Below, one piece after another: positions 33,801-44,007 of a stretch of DNA of 64,000 bases. Under the pieces are notes generated by a model, which was not told the origin of the DNA, searched no databases, and saw only the letters and a program-made list of their open reading frames with translations. The translations under genes and the position numbers were made by a program. Source of the stretch: Sporothrix humicola (taxonomy: Eukaryota; Ascomycota; Sordariomycetes; Ophiostomatales; Ophiostomataceae); the NCBI GenBank assembly GCA_021396245.1, contig WNYE01000004.1, positions 682,001 to 746,000 on the forward strand, written 5' to 3'. Position 1 is the stretch's first letter; each line of letters opens with the position of its first letter.

Positions 33801-36800
33801 CGTCCGGCCGGGACAAGGTCGAAAAAGGGTCTGAATGAGAAGCCAGAATAGCCTGAGCGGTTGTCAACTTGTGAATCACAAAATCGAGCCCACGTTGGTT
33901 GCTCCTTCCTGATGTGCAAAATCGGCGCCGTTGCGGTTGGCGATGCTGTCCTTGGGCGGAGACTGTTGAGGCCCACCTTCCAGCATGGGGAATTGATCTC
34001 TGGTTTTTGTGAGGAAAGAGCCCCCCCGTGGCACTGAAGGCCCCGTTTATTTTGTACATCTTTTGTGAGCGAGGCCGAGGAGGTCTTTCTTTCAGGAGAA
34101 AAAAAAAGTGCAACTAGCCCAGAGCGTCTTATTCCCGGGCTATTTGTGGTTCTTTTACTGGACTTTCCTCATGTCTTGCGGCGAAAATGCACAATGCTCA
34201 GTGGACATGCTCACAATTTTGATACCTCGTACGCTTGCTGACTCCTTCCTAACATGATGCTGAAGTTCTGATGCTGGACCTCCCGGCCTGCCTCTCCTTC
34301 CTTCTTCGCTCGTGGTCGCCCCCAACGGCTTCCCTCGTGCTTTCCTTCGAGCATGTAATATTTGTGTTGGTGGGACTACTCCAACCTAATAGTAACCCCT
34401 TGCTCTATCCACCTTACCTACGACGAATTGAGAGTCTTCCTCCACACCTCCATCACAGCCTCCATCACCACGAAAAAAGGAATAGCGCCAAGGTAGTGCT
34501 GTGATACCCTTGCACTGGTCGATCGACTCAAGAGAAAAGCCACGAGGGAACGAAGGAGACGATGGCTCCTCGAAATAAGAAAGGAGTGCAACACCACACG
34601 AAAAGAGCAAAGACGCACGGCCGATATCGATATGACTCTGACTGCGGGAAAGGGATAGGATGGGGCACGCGCTCCAAACGCGTGTTGTCGCAATTAGTCA
34701 AGCCCCTTTCTTTTCTAGGTTCAAAGTCGGGGCACGGGGCAAGATGAGATGCGAATCTGTGAGTCTTCCTGCACTGGGGTGTCGGGACTGACTGTTCATC
34801 AACCGCTTTACAGATCCCGAACCATGGCCGTCAATGGGTCGATCCAGCATTGGGCATTACGAGAATTGGTACTTTTACACCCATCTCACCTTGGTGACGA
34901 CGACTCTCTATCTGTACCCATGGTCAAAGGGATAATCTCCCACAAAGCAGAGAGGAGAAAGGAGAAATAAGAAAAGGCAAAAGCAACAACAAATAAACGG
35001 AAAGACCATTCCCGGACCGCAAAGACAGCGCTATGCCATGATGGGTTCCGACCCCGATAGACTATTGGCCTAGCAGCAAAGGGGAAAATAGCATTTGTGG
35101 TGTAAGACGCAGCCGCATATTGAAATGCACAAGTACGACACGCAAAAAGAGGAAATGATGGGCGCTCAAAGACCAAAAAAGACCAGTCCAAGTGTGCTGG
35201 TCTCCCGCCGAGCCTCCTGGAAATCTTTGAGGTGATAACAAAAAATCCATCCGCCGCTTGCACATCTTTCCTGCGCAAAAAGGCTGTTCAGGGTGTGAGG
35301 TGCAACGTCTCCCCCCAGGACGCAGATCGAGGATCGACTCTTGTCCCGTCTTCGATGGCAACCTTTGACAATTCAATATGTGACAAGCACAGAAGCATAA
35401 AGCGAGTATCATGGTACTACGGAGTAATACACCGTTCAGGTACCACGTACGTGCTTTGCTTACCCTCGTCCCAGCGGTGAATTATCCCGGCCACCTGGTT
35501 TCAGGACCTAAAACCCCAACCCACACATAAATCACGAACAAAACACAGTTTCTCGACAAACACTTGGCGCAATCCACAAGCTACAGATGTATGGAATAGG
35601 GGGGTCGGACTGCAAGCAAGCAAGGGAAAATAAGATGCCAAGCTGGCTGGCTGCGGTACTTGTGGACCGGGGACCGGGCCTTGACGCGTTGTCGGCGGCA
35701 AAATGAACAAGAATGGCAAAAAGACATCAGACAAAAGGGAGGGGAGGGGGGCCTGAGTCCACCGAGAAACACGAGGCAGCTGTTGTATCGAAATCCACGA
35801 AGCAGCGGAGCTCTTCTCCTTAAATATCGATTTCAGATCAGTTCTGAGTATCCGCAAGTGTGCGTATGTTATGGACAATACACAGCTCACGAGTCCCTTG
35901 ATATTTCGACTCAACTTCATATCTGTTGCTTGAGGCGTGTCAAGCCTTATGTGCATTGGCCAATCCATATCACGAGCCCTGGAAGATATGGGATGATCTT
36001 TTCTCATTGCGTTTCTTTTACTTCGGGCCCAATGCTCCGTCCCAAACTGTCTAACACGAGAGGCCCTTGTCCCTTGTCAATAAGTGCGAGTGCCAAGGGA
36101 CCTCGTAGGGTTTAATGTCTTTTAAAGACAAAAAGAGGGAGACTTTATTCGTTCGCGTATGTACGGAGTATTTGTGCGGGAAAAGACACGACGAAAAAGG
36201 TGTCAGCACAAGTAGCAGGCTGGCAGACTTTTGACAGGGAGTTGTCGTCTTTTCGTCTTTTCTTTTCACAATTCTTCGCACGTTGAAATCTCCAGCACCA
36301 ATAAGATTTTTTAATGCATTTTATTTCCCTAAATTAACACAACATGGCCCGTGGGGTGCAGGGGGGAACCGCACTGGCTAAAAAGCTTGGCGTACGCCAT
36401 CGCTCCTCTTTGCTGGAAGGATAAAAAAGGGAGGATGCGTGCCCAGAAATCATTTGGGTTGGGTGAATTCTGAATTTGGTCGCTTTCGCTCTTATATTTT
36501 TTCGGGCTGGGAAAATATAGGGAGGGGGTCGTATTTTATGACAGCCCTCAGACCCAGCAGAAAAAAAAAGAGAAATACATGCAACATAACAGTACGCGCA
36601 TCCAAGAGAACCACACCGGATAATACGCCGTGCTACAACACAGAACATCCAAAGAACCCTTTTATTTTTTATTGCCTGACATCAACACTTTTGTCTTTCA
36701 AGGTACAATAAGATAGTGCGCAAACATGCACATAATTTATACGTACTCTGGTTGTGCCATCTTAATTGTCTTTGTAGGTCCGCCGGCCCTGTTTAGATGA

Positions 36801-38653
36801 ACGATATTTTGCTCATTCCCTCCTTTTTTCTTCTTTTCTACTTGTTTAAATTCTACTTGTCGCCCGTACACGCGTCTTTGTGATACTCCCCTGACTGCAG
36901 ATCCTCTGTCGCTTCTTAGTGTTGTTACGTGGACATGGCTCGCGAGATATTAACACAAAGCGATGCTCTTCCGGGAAATAGTTAAAGGGTCCTTTGAATT
37001 CAAGCATGTTTTTATCGTGCCCCCTCCTCAACTACCATATGCACGTTTAGATTGCACATAGCGTCATGGCCGCCGGCTTTGTTCCTGTACATCCGCAGGG
37101 CTGGCCAAGACGGTGGGTGGACTCGGCTGGTATGATTACTTGATCATTTATTCATGGTTCATTGGCCTTCATATGCCAACAGGACGCGTTTTGTTGGGCG
37201 CCGAGTTTTTATACCGTGTGCCACGATGGAGAGACCATCCGGAATGTTCGCCAGAAGCCTTCCCCTGGCCCCAAGAAAACGCGACGACGAAAAAAGGGCA
37301 CGTTGTTGGAAATACTAGTATGACGCCGAAGAAAGCCGCGTGGAGACTACATTAGGCCATGACATCGACTTGAACTAGTAGACTGGTAGCGTGCAAGACC
37401 AGAAAGATGGAGAATGTGCTTGCACAAAGGTTGCGGCGTATCTGACTTCCGAGTCGAGAAGCACAAGTACTCAGTAGAAATGCTGGCATGTCCATCAAGT
37501 GTTTCTAGGCCCAAAGTCGTATGTCCGAGCAGTTCCCAGTTGCCAAAAAGAGAGTTCAGCAAATGGAAAATATCTTGCAAGACTCCAAGATGCTTTTGTT
37601 CTTTCATGCACGAGATACAGTAGTTTGCAAATGGGGGCAAGAAAATAAACGGGCCGTTTTGGGGAAAAACAAAAAGTAAGAGAAAAGGACAGATGGAACA
37701 AGAATGGTTCTCGAGTGCCTTCCACGAATTGGAGGGGGTGGAATGAGAAGTTTGCAGAGCGAGAACGAGATAGGCAAGAGAAAACGACCAAAAAAGGTAA
37801 ATGGGAAAAAGAAGGAAAAGGAAAAGAAGAAAAACAGGATTAAAGCACACGACGACGCCAGGCCATCACTAACAAGGAGAAGCGATTCGTCAGTCGCCGA
37901 CCCACGATCAAAAGCTTCTTTTTTTCCTCTAGCTATGCCTTTTCTGATATTATTTCTCTTTTGACTTTCTCACTTTCGCGCTGTGCCCCTTTCTCCAGGA
38001 ACGAGGATCATACTCCTGCCGAACCATAAACCATAAAACAGCCACGCACAATAACTCAACTTATTCGTTTGAAGACTCAAAGAGGTGGAACCCATGTCGT
38101 CGCGCTGCTTCATAAAGAATGAATGAACGCGTGGCACTTGCCACATGCGACCTGGTGTAGGTCATGCGAGATACGAGAATGGAAAGAGAACAGAGACAAG
38201 GCATGGATTGCAAGGCAAGAACAGTGAAAAGGGTGAATACCAAAAGGAGAAAATAAAAAGAAAATCACAAAAAAAGCTCAAGAAAGACAGCAGCGAATCG
38301 GCCAAAAGCCTTGAAGAGTTTAACGATAAAAAGAATAAAAAATGGGGAAGAGGGGACCGAGGACAGGGGAGCAAAGTCAGTGAGTTCCCCCTTTTGGTGC
38401 GCATCGACAACGTCTGCTTAGCAAATAGTTGACAAGAGAGAGGGGGGCATGTATTTTCCGACTTTTGACCAGTCCGAACAAGGCAATTCGAGAGGACGTT
38501 TAGTAGATGTTTAGGCTGGGATCTCGGTACCGAAAAGGCCAAAGATGGTGCGAACCAGGACCAGGATCAGGATCTACCTGCCAGGCTCGAGTTTGGAGGT
38601 GGCGGTGGAGAGAGAAAGAAAGGGGACTCGGGGGACAAAAGAAAGGATAGGAA
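30900..38653. other. Gene desert between transcription factor and MITE
   Basis: This is about 7.8 kb without a supportable gene on either strand. From about 31400 to 32700 the + strand is very purine-rich, the usual leader-like pattern upstream of a - strand gene. Many 70-170 codon frames occur but are low-complexity, overlap on both strands and lack domains or splice-joined partners. Three copies of TACGGAGTA lie at 33429, 35418 and 36162. Confidence 0.5.
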
Positions 38654-38662
38654 GACAAGAGG
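38654..38662. repeat. Left target-site duplication of MITE
   Basis: The 9-mer GACAAGAGG directly precedes the left inverted repeat. The same 9-mer directly follows the right inverted repeat at 39158-39166. A 9-bp duplication is usual for Mutator-like elements. Confidence 0.85.
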
Positions 38663-39157
38663 GGGTCCGTCTACACGCACAGAAAAATTGCTCCACGCAC
38701 AGAGACCTTACCCATTTAAGCAAAAGCCAGGGCCTATATGTACAGTTGCTTTCTGTCCAAATTACAGCGCTGTTAACACTGTAAAAGGACTGCGAGCACT
38801 ATTAGCGCTGTGAGCACTGTAAACACCACGCGTATATAAGCACTGTAAATATTATAAGTGTTATAAATATTGAGCGTCGTGGGCTTTGTGACAGTTATAA
38901 GAGTCGTGGGAGTCGTGTACGTTGTGTAAGATACGTTGTGTACGCTGTGTTCTCTGTGTTCTCTGTGGGCGTTGTAGGCGTTGTGGGCGCTGTAAGCGTT
39001 GTAGGTGTTGTAAGTGTTGTGGGCGTTGTGGGAGTTGTAAGCGGTGTAAACAATCGCTGTATGGCCGCTAAAAGGCCTATTTAAACAGTCAGTCTAGTCA
39101 TTATTAGGACTAGCGTTTTGTGCGTGGAGCAATTTTTCTGTACGTGTAGACGGACCC
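38663..39157. mobile_element. MITE (non-autonomous TIR transposon, probably Mutator-like)
   Basis: This is a 495-bp element with 39-bp terminal inverted repeats at 38663-38701 and 39119-39157. They start GGGTCCGTCTACACG and differ at one position (16th base, C versus T). A perfect 9-bp direct repeat flanks the element. There is no transposase; the interior is filled by GT-rich degenerate repeats. The near-identical ends and intact duplication point to a recent insertion. Mutator-type assignment rests on the 9-bp duplication and long ends; hAT elements make 8-bp duplications and also have shorter ends. It lies about 1.07 kb upstream of the CSN1 start. Confidence 0.85.
38965..39045. repeat. 9-bp minisatellite inside the MITE
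   Basis: Nine consecutive units of the form GTRRGYGTT (for example GTGGGCGTT, GTAGGCGTT, GTAAGCGTT) run head to tail. More diverged GT-rich copies extend leftward to about 38850. Variation is mostly at purine/purine and pyrimidine/pyrimidine positions. Confidence 0.85.
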
Positions 39158-39166
39158 GACAAGAGG
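39158..39166. repeat. Right target-site duplication of MITE
   Basis: GACAAGAGG, identical to the 9 bases left of the element. Confidence 0.85.
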
Positions 39167-40223
39167 CTATCGTCGTTGAAAGTAGAGGGTACTTGTGCAT
39201 TTGGGGGCTCCTAATTTCCCATCTTCTTTTGCACCGGTCCACTTGGGAGGCTCGGTCGGAGCTTATGATTCTCGAAGGCCGACCGACAGCTTCACTGCAA
39301 CAGGCGCCTGTCAAACTTTTATCTTAAAGAGGGGACGATGATTTGGTGATACGTATGTGAAAGACGGGTTGTTAGTGGTTGAGTTAAAATGACTGAAGAC
39401 AACTCTTCTGTCTTCCCAATTGAAAGGAAGGTACTCCGTACGATTTACGCGGATTTGAGAGCGCTTTTGGCAGGCACAATCCCGTGTTTGCAGTCGCGAA
39501 ATGGAAATCGAGAAGCGCACTTCAATTCCCCCCAAACTGGCAAGGCCCCAATCAGCACCTTTGATTGGCTGACTGCTCCAGTCTGGGCCCCACTTTCCAA
39601 ACCCCACCTTCAAACGTGAGCATCGGACCTTCCTCGAGAGCTTTGGCTGGGGCCAGGCTATCGTGCCTTCCTGCTGCCTTGTCAACAAACCAAATCCAAC
39701 CCCACGATATCGCAGACACGAAGCTGCACCGCGAGCTGCCATACAAGCTCAAGCATAGAACAGATACATCTACGAGCATCCAGAAATTGATCACCAGCAA
39801 TCTTTGAACAGGGTGTCGCTTTTTACCGCCTCCCCTCACCGATTCACATCCCACATTAACCCAACTACGAGTACCGACACCGACCGCCTGAATTGAGATT
39901 GATACGCCCCGACGGGCCGCCTTCTCTCTTCCCCTTTTCCGTCTCCGACTTTATACCCATTCTGCCATCTCCCGGGCCGTGGCCGACCGACCGACGTGAC
40001 TCAGCCGTATTCACGAACCCCTCACTTCCGCCCCATCCTCCGATCCTCCGAGACCACAAGCTTCACGCGACCATACGGTCCGGCAGACGTCATTGAGGGA
40101 CACCACTATTTCTTTGGCATAGCTTCTTTGTGGAGAGACACAGAGAGCCTTCCCACGGAGAGTTCTTGACTGCGCGTGGACCGGGCGAGAGCAGTGGAAG
40201 AGAAACACACAGAAACCGCAATC
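39167..40223. promoter_or_regulatory. CSN1 upstream region
   Basis: This is the presumed promoter and leader of CSN1. It contains a CCAAT box in each orientation (39548-39552 forward; ATTGG at 39564-39568) and one TACTCCGTA word at 39432. Between about 39660 and 40200 it becomes C-rich on the + strand, as in fungal leaders. No other gene is supported. Confidence 0.45.
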
Positions 40224-41879
40224 ATGGCAGCATCAAGAGATGGCCAGTTGGCATTTTTCGAGACCATGCGCTCACGAGGCAACGTGGTTGTCCAAGGTAA
40301 GAGCTTATTATGGCTCAGGGCTGCAAATTTGATATTATTTTCGCTAACGACTAGAACAGAGACCCCCAAGTTCGACCTCGAGCAATACATTTCAAACTAC
40401 AAGGGTATGTTTTCCATGAGGCTCCGGCGGCTTCATCTTTGGCGGTGGAGGGCTTGACGTGGCTAACCCTTCTCTCCCCAGGCCCCTCCCGATATGAGCG
40501 CCTTCTGTTGATCGGCCGATGTTCCGTTCCCCTGTACCTGGACGCACTCAAAGCGGCCGTCGCCGAAGCCCAAAAGAGCAACGACATCAACCGCTACCGT
40601 GAAGCCTGGGGCTTCCTTCACCTGGCAGCACCAAACGACCCGGACGCCCAGCTCAATAAGAAATGGATGGAGGCCACAGACACGGCCAACGCAGCCCAGA
40701 CGCGGGAACTGGAAAAGGAGATAAAGGGCTATAAGAACAGCCTCGTCAAGGAAAGCATCCGCATGGGCAACGAAGAGTTGGGCAGACACTATGAGGCGAT
40801 GGGCGACCTGGTGTCGGCGCTCGAGGCGTACAACCGCATGCGGCCCGACGTGAGCACGCCGCGGCACATTGTGGAGCTGGGCAAGCATCTTGTCAGTGTG
40901 GCAATGCAGCGCAAGGAGTGGTCGTCGGTGATTGCACAGCTCAACAAGATCACGGGCCTGCAGGGCACAGACGAGGAGAAGCTCATGCAACCATACATCA
41001 GGTCCATGTCGGGCGTGGCCCTCCTAGGGCAGGACCAGTACGAGCAGGCGGCGCGGAGCTTTTTGGATGTGAACGTTCCCAGTGCCGGCGGCACGGTCAA
41101 CAGCAGTTCCGGTAACAACGCGAGCGGCGGTAACAACGCCGCCACCAGCGGCACTGGCTACATTTCCCAGGTCACCGAGGGCTTCCTAAGCGCCAATGAT
41201 ATTGCCGTGTACGGCGGCCTGCTGGCGCTAGCCACAATGGACCGCGCCACCCTCCAGACCAAAGTCCTGGAGAACAGCAAGTTCCGCGCGTTCCTTGAGC
41301 TCGAGCCGCACATCCGCCGGGCCATCTCGCAGTTTGTCAATGGCCGCTACGCGGCGTGCCTCTCCATCCTGGCATCGTACCGCGCCGACTATATGCTGGA
41401 TTTGTATTTACAGAAGCATGTCGCCAACATCTACACAAAGATCCGCAACAAGTGCATCACCAACTACCTGGTGCCCTTCTCGTGCGTCACCCTCGAGAGC
41501 ATGAACGCCGCGTTTGCCCAGCCGGGCGAATCAATCGAGGACGAGCTTGCCAAGATGATCCGCAAGGGACTCGTCAATGCGCGGATTGATTCCATAAACA
41601 AGGTGCGTCTCCCAACAAACCCCGGCGTAACAATCAGACTATGGTACTAACCCTCCCGTGCAGCTCGTCAGAACGGTCAAGGAGAAGCCCCGGGTCAAGC
41701 TCCATAAGACGGCGCTGGCCTCGCTCTCCAAGTTTGAGGCAGACGCCATCGACCGCATGCGGCGGATCAACATTGTGGCGGCCGAGCTCGAGGTGCGCGG
41801 CACGCGTAAGGGCCAGAACGCCATGCCCGAGTTGAATGACGGGTGGTTTGACTCGGCCACGCCGGTCGCAGTGGAATAG
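40224..41879 (+). CDS. CSN1: COP9 signalosome complex subunit 1
   Basis: This is CSN1 (GPS1), an RPN7/PCI-domain subunit of the COP9 signalosome, which deneddylates cullin ubiquitin ligases. Exons are 40224-40296, 40360-40404, 40482-41602 and 41664-41879, giving 484 residues to the first stop. The spliced N-terminus joins RGNVVVQ to ETPKFDLEQYISNYK and GPSRYERLLLIG. The RPN7 helical domain spans about 75-260 (REAWGFLHLAAPNDPDAQLN; EELGRHYEAMGDLVSALEAY). An Asn/Ser/Gly-rich insert lies at about 246-265. The PCI domain is at about 300-440 (LEPHIRRAISQFVNGRYAAC; IEDELAKMIRKGLVNARID). The C-terminus reads LNDGWFDSATPVAVE and then TAG (41877). The same frame continues for 143 more codons with only two further TAGs before TGA; see the separate entry. 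It is transcribed towards PRP18. Confidence 0.92.
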
Positions 41880-42311
41880 GAACCGCCGGCAGTGGCAGAA
41901 CCGCCAGCAGTGGCAGAACCGCCAGCAGTGGCAGAACCGCCGGTTGTGGCAGTCCAGGAACCGCCGGCTATGGCAGTGCACGAGGCGCCGGTCATGGCGG
42001 TCTAGGACCCACCGGTCCCGGCAGCTTAGCAACGCCCGTTCGTGGACGCCGTGGTGAATTACGTGCTGCCAGTCGTATTGCCAATCGTGGAGGATCTGGG
42101 TCTGCCTATTGAGGTGGAGGTGGAGGAGGTGGTGGACGGCGAAAATGGCGGCGGGATCGGCGGCGAGATCGACGGCGACGACCGCCCCCCGACGATATTC
42201 GAGGTGATTTCTGACATGGTTAATGAAACGATAAACGAGGCGAACGACAGGCTTGAGGAAATCGAAGAGGAATTTAATTTTATTCCATACATTAGGTGCT
42301 CTATCATGTGA
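41880..42311 (+). other. In-frame extension of CSN1 beyond its stop: EPPAVA repeat and acidic tail
   Basis: Immediately after the CSN1 stop (TAG 41877-41879) the same frame reads EPPAVAEPPAVAEPPAVA, then EPPVVAVQ, EPPAMAVH, EAPVMAV, TAG (42003-42005), DPPVPAA, TAG (42027-42029), and then 93 codons without a stop (QRPFVDAVVNYVLPVVLPIV, a Glu/Val-rich stretch, DGDDRPPTIFEVISDMVN, RLEEIEEEFNF) to TGA at 42309-42311. The repeat unit is 18 bp. The TAG at 42003 sits exactly where the sister repeat has CAG (41955-41957, GTC CAG GAA), so it looks like a C-to-T change. Whether this is a decayed C-terminal tail, a readthrough product or hidden by splicing is unknown. Confidence 0.6.
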
Positions 42312-42797
42312 GAAGGGGAGGCAGAGACAGGAGCAGGGAGAGTACCAGAGCAAGAAGAGTATGTCATTACGAAAGCAAAGAATAGAAACCGATTGCATGT
42401 ATGTACTTACAGTACGGGACGGGGATATCGGAAGAGCGTTTACCTTTAAAAATAGCAAGTGCGAAGAATGGCTGCAGAGCGGGATCATGGATACTGAGCC
42501 GTCTCTGTATTGTAACATAGTAGAGACGTTGCATCTTGTGCCCATCCTTTTCACTGTAGCAATTTAGCCGCTCTTACAACAAGATGCAATATGCACAAAC
42601 ATTAGACCAACGAGGACCAGGGATATTGGGCAGTTCGATGAGTGTAAATAAGAGGACTCCTGTGCCCTCCTTTCTTTGAATTCCATTATCATATAAATGC
42701 TTCCATGATGCTACCCTGTAAATCAGACGCCGTTGATATAACAAAACAAACCCATAAAATAGACAGCCCACGCCAAACCCCTCCCAACACTTCCACC
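42312..42797. other. Convergent spacer CSN1/PRP18
   Basis: This 486-bp interval between two gene 3' ends presumably holds their untranslated tails. No gene is seen. Confidence 0.6.
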
Positions 42798-44007
42798 CTA
42801 GCCCATCAGCTGGCTCGCATCCGATGGCGGCCACCGCACCTGCGCAAACGTCAGGCACCGCTTGATGCTCTGCACGTACTTGCGCGTCACGTCGTCGGTC
42901 ATGACGCTGCCCTTGTCGCCGCCGTGCAGCTTCTCGCGGGCGCTGCGCTCGTGGATGCCGACCATGATGACGCCAATGGGCCAGGCGGCCTTGCCAATGC
43001 TCAGCCGCAAATAAGCGTCGTTGGCGTCGACGTACCGGCGCTCCTGGGCAGCATGGACAATCTCGACTATGGCGGGGACGATCTTTTCGTCAATATTGGC
43101 GTCTTCTAACCTTCGAAAGAGCTGGTCACGTTAGGATGAGTTCAGACAGCAGAAAATGGTGGACAAAGGGAGGACTCACTGGCTTCAAGGACAGTTTGGA
43201 CTGCTCCATGATGGAGCGGGCGCCTCTACTGGCATCCGTCTCTCCGTCGTTCTTTGCACTGGCTTCCTGCAGGGCAATCTGCCATTCGCGCAGCACCAGA
43301 TTGAAGTAGCTGGCAATCTGGCGGTACAGGTACTGACGCCCCTTTTTGTCGCGCGGGATGTCGGCCACTGCGGGGACCTTCATGTCCTTTTCGGGGACGG
43401 GCGCCAGTGTCGTCGGGATGGGCAGTTTGGCGGCCTCGGCCGAGGTGAGGGCTGCTTCTGCCGCGACGGCCGTCTGTCGGTACCGCCGCAGCCGCTGTGC
43501 ATGGTTCTCGCCGAAAAGGATGATTGGCGCACCCAGTTTTATCAAAGCGGCCCGCAGCTCGCTCTCCTCCATGTCGGCGGAGTCGCCGCCGTCGTCCTCT
43601 GCAACGTCCCCCTTTGGCTCTTCGTCACCCTTGCCTGGTTGAGGCAACTCGGGCAAGCCTATCCGCTTGCGCCGCGCAGCCTCTTCCTCCGCCTCCCGCT
43701 TCTCCCGCCGCTCCCGCGACTCAGCCGCCAGCCGCCGCCGCTTTTCTTCTCTCAACCGCGCCTCCTCGGCCGCCTCCTCCTCTCGTTGCCGCTTCGCTGC
43801 TGCCTTGGCCGACTTTTCGGCCTCGCGTGCCTTTTGCGCCTCCAGGTATGCGGCCCTGCGCTGGGCCTCGAGCTCGCTGTTGCGCACAAACTTTTTCGGG
43901 GCGTCGCTCTTGTCGCTGTTCTTGTCTATCTTGTCGGGTTCATCCGCGATGCCAAGCTGCTTCTTCTTCTTGGCCAATTGCGCCGACATGAGCGACGCGA
44001 AATCCAT
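42798..44007 (-). CDS. PRP18: Pre-mRNA splicing factor Prp18
   Basis: This is the second-step splicing factor associated with U5 snRNP and Slu7, acting in 3' splice-site choice. Exons are 44007-43180 and 43121-42798, giving 383 residues. I chose the start MDFASLMSAQLAKKKK because it matches the family; the frame is open further upstream. A highly charged Arg/Lys/Glu/Ala helix (about 40-120) is followed by the SFM/PRP4-like motif LIKLGAPIILFGENHAQRLR (about 150-175). The Prp18 domain begins near 230 (YLYRQIASYFNLVLREWQIA). It continues across the 58-nt intron (LKP joined to LFRRLEDANIDEKIVPAI) and contains the strongly conserved NDAYLRLSIGKAAWPIGVIM and VGIHERSAREK. It is the family's normal length and is convergent with CSN1. 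Confidence 0.93.

Noticed and set aside
38965..39045. Tandem repeats considered as CRISPR-like array
   Set aside because: Head-to-tail 9-bp units without spacers, inside a eukaryotic transposon.
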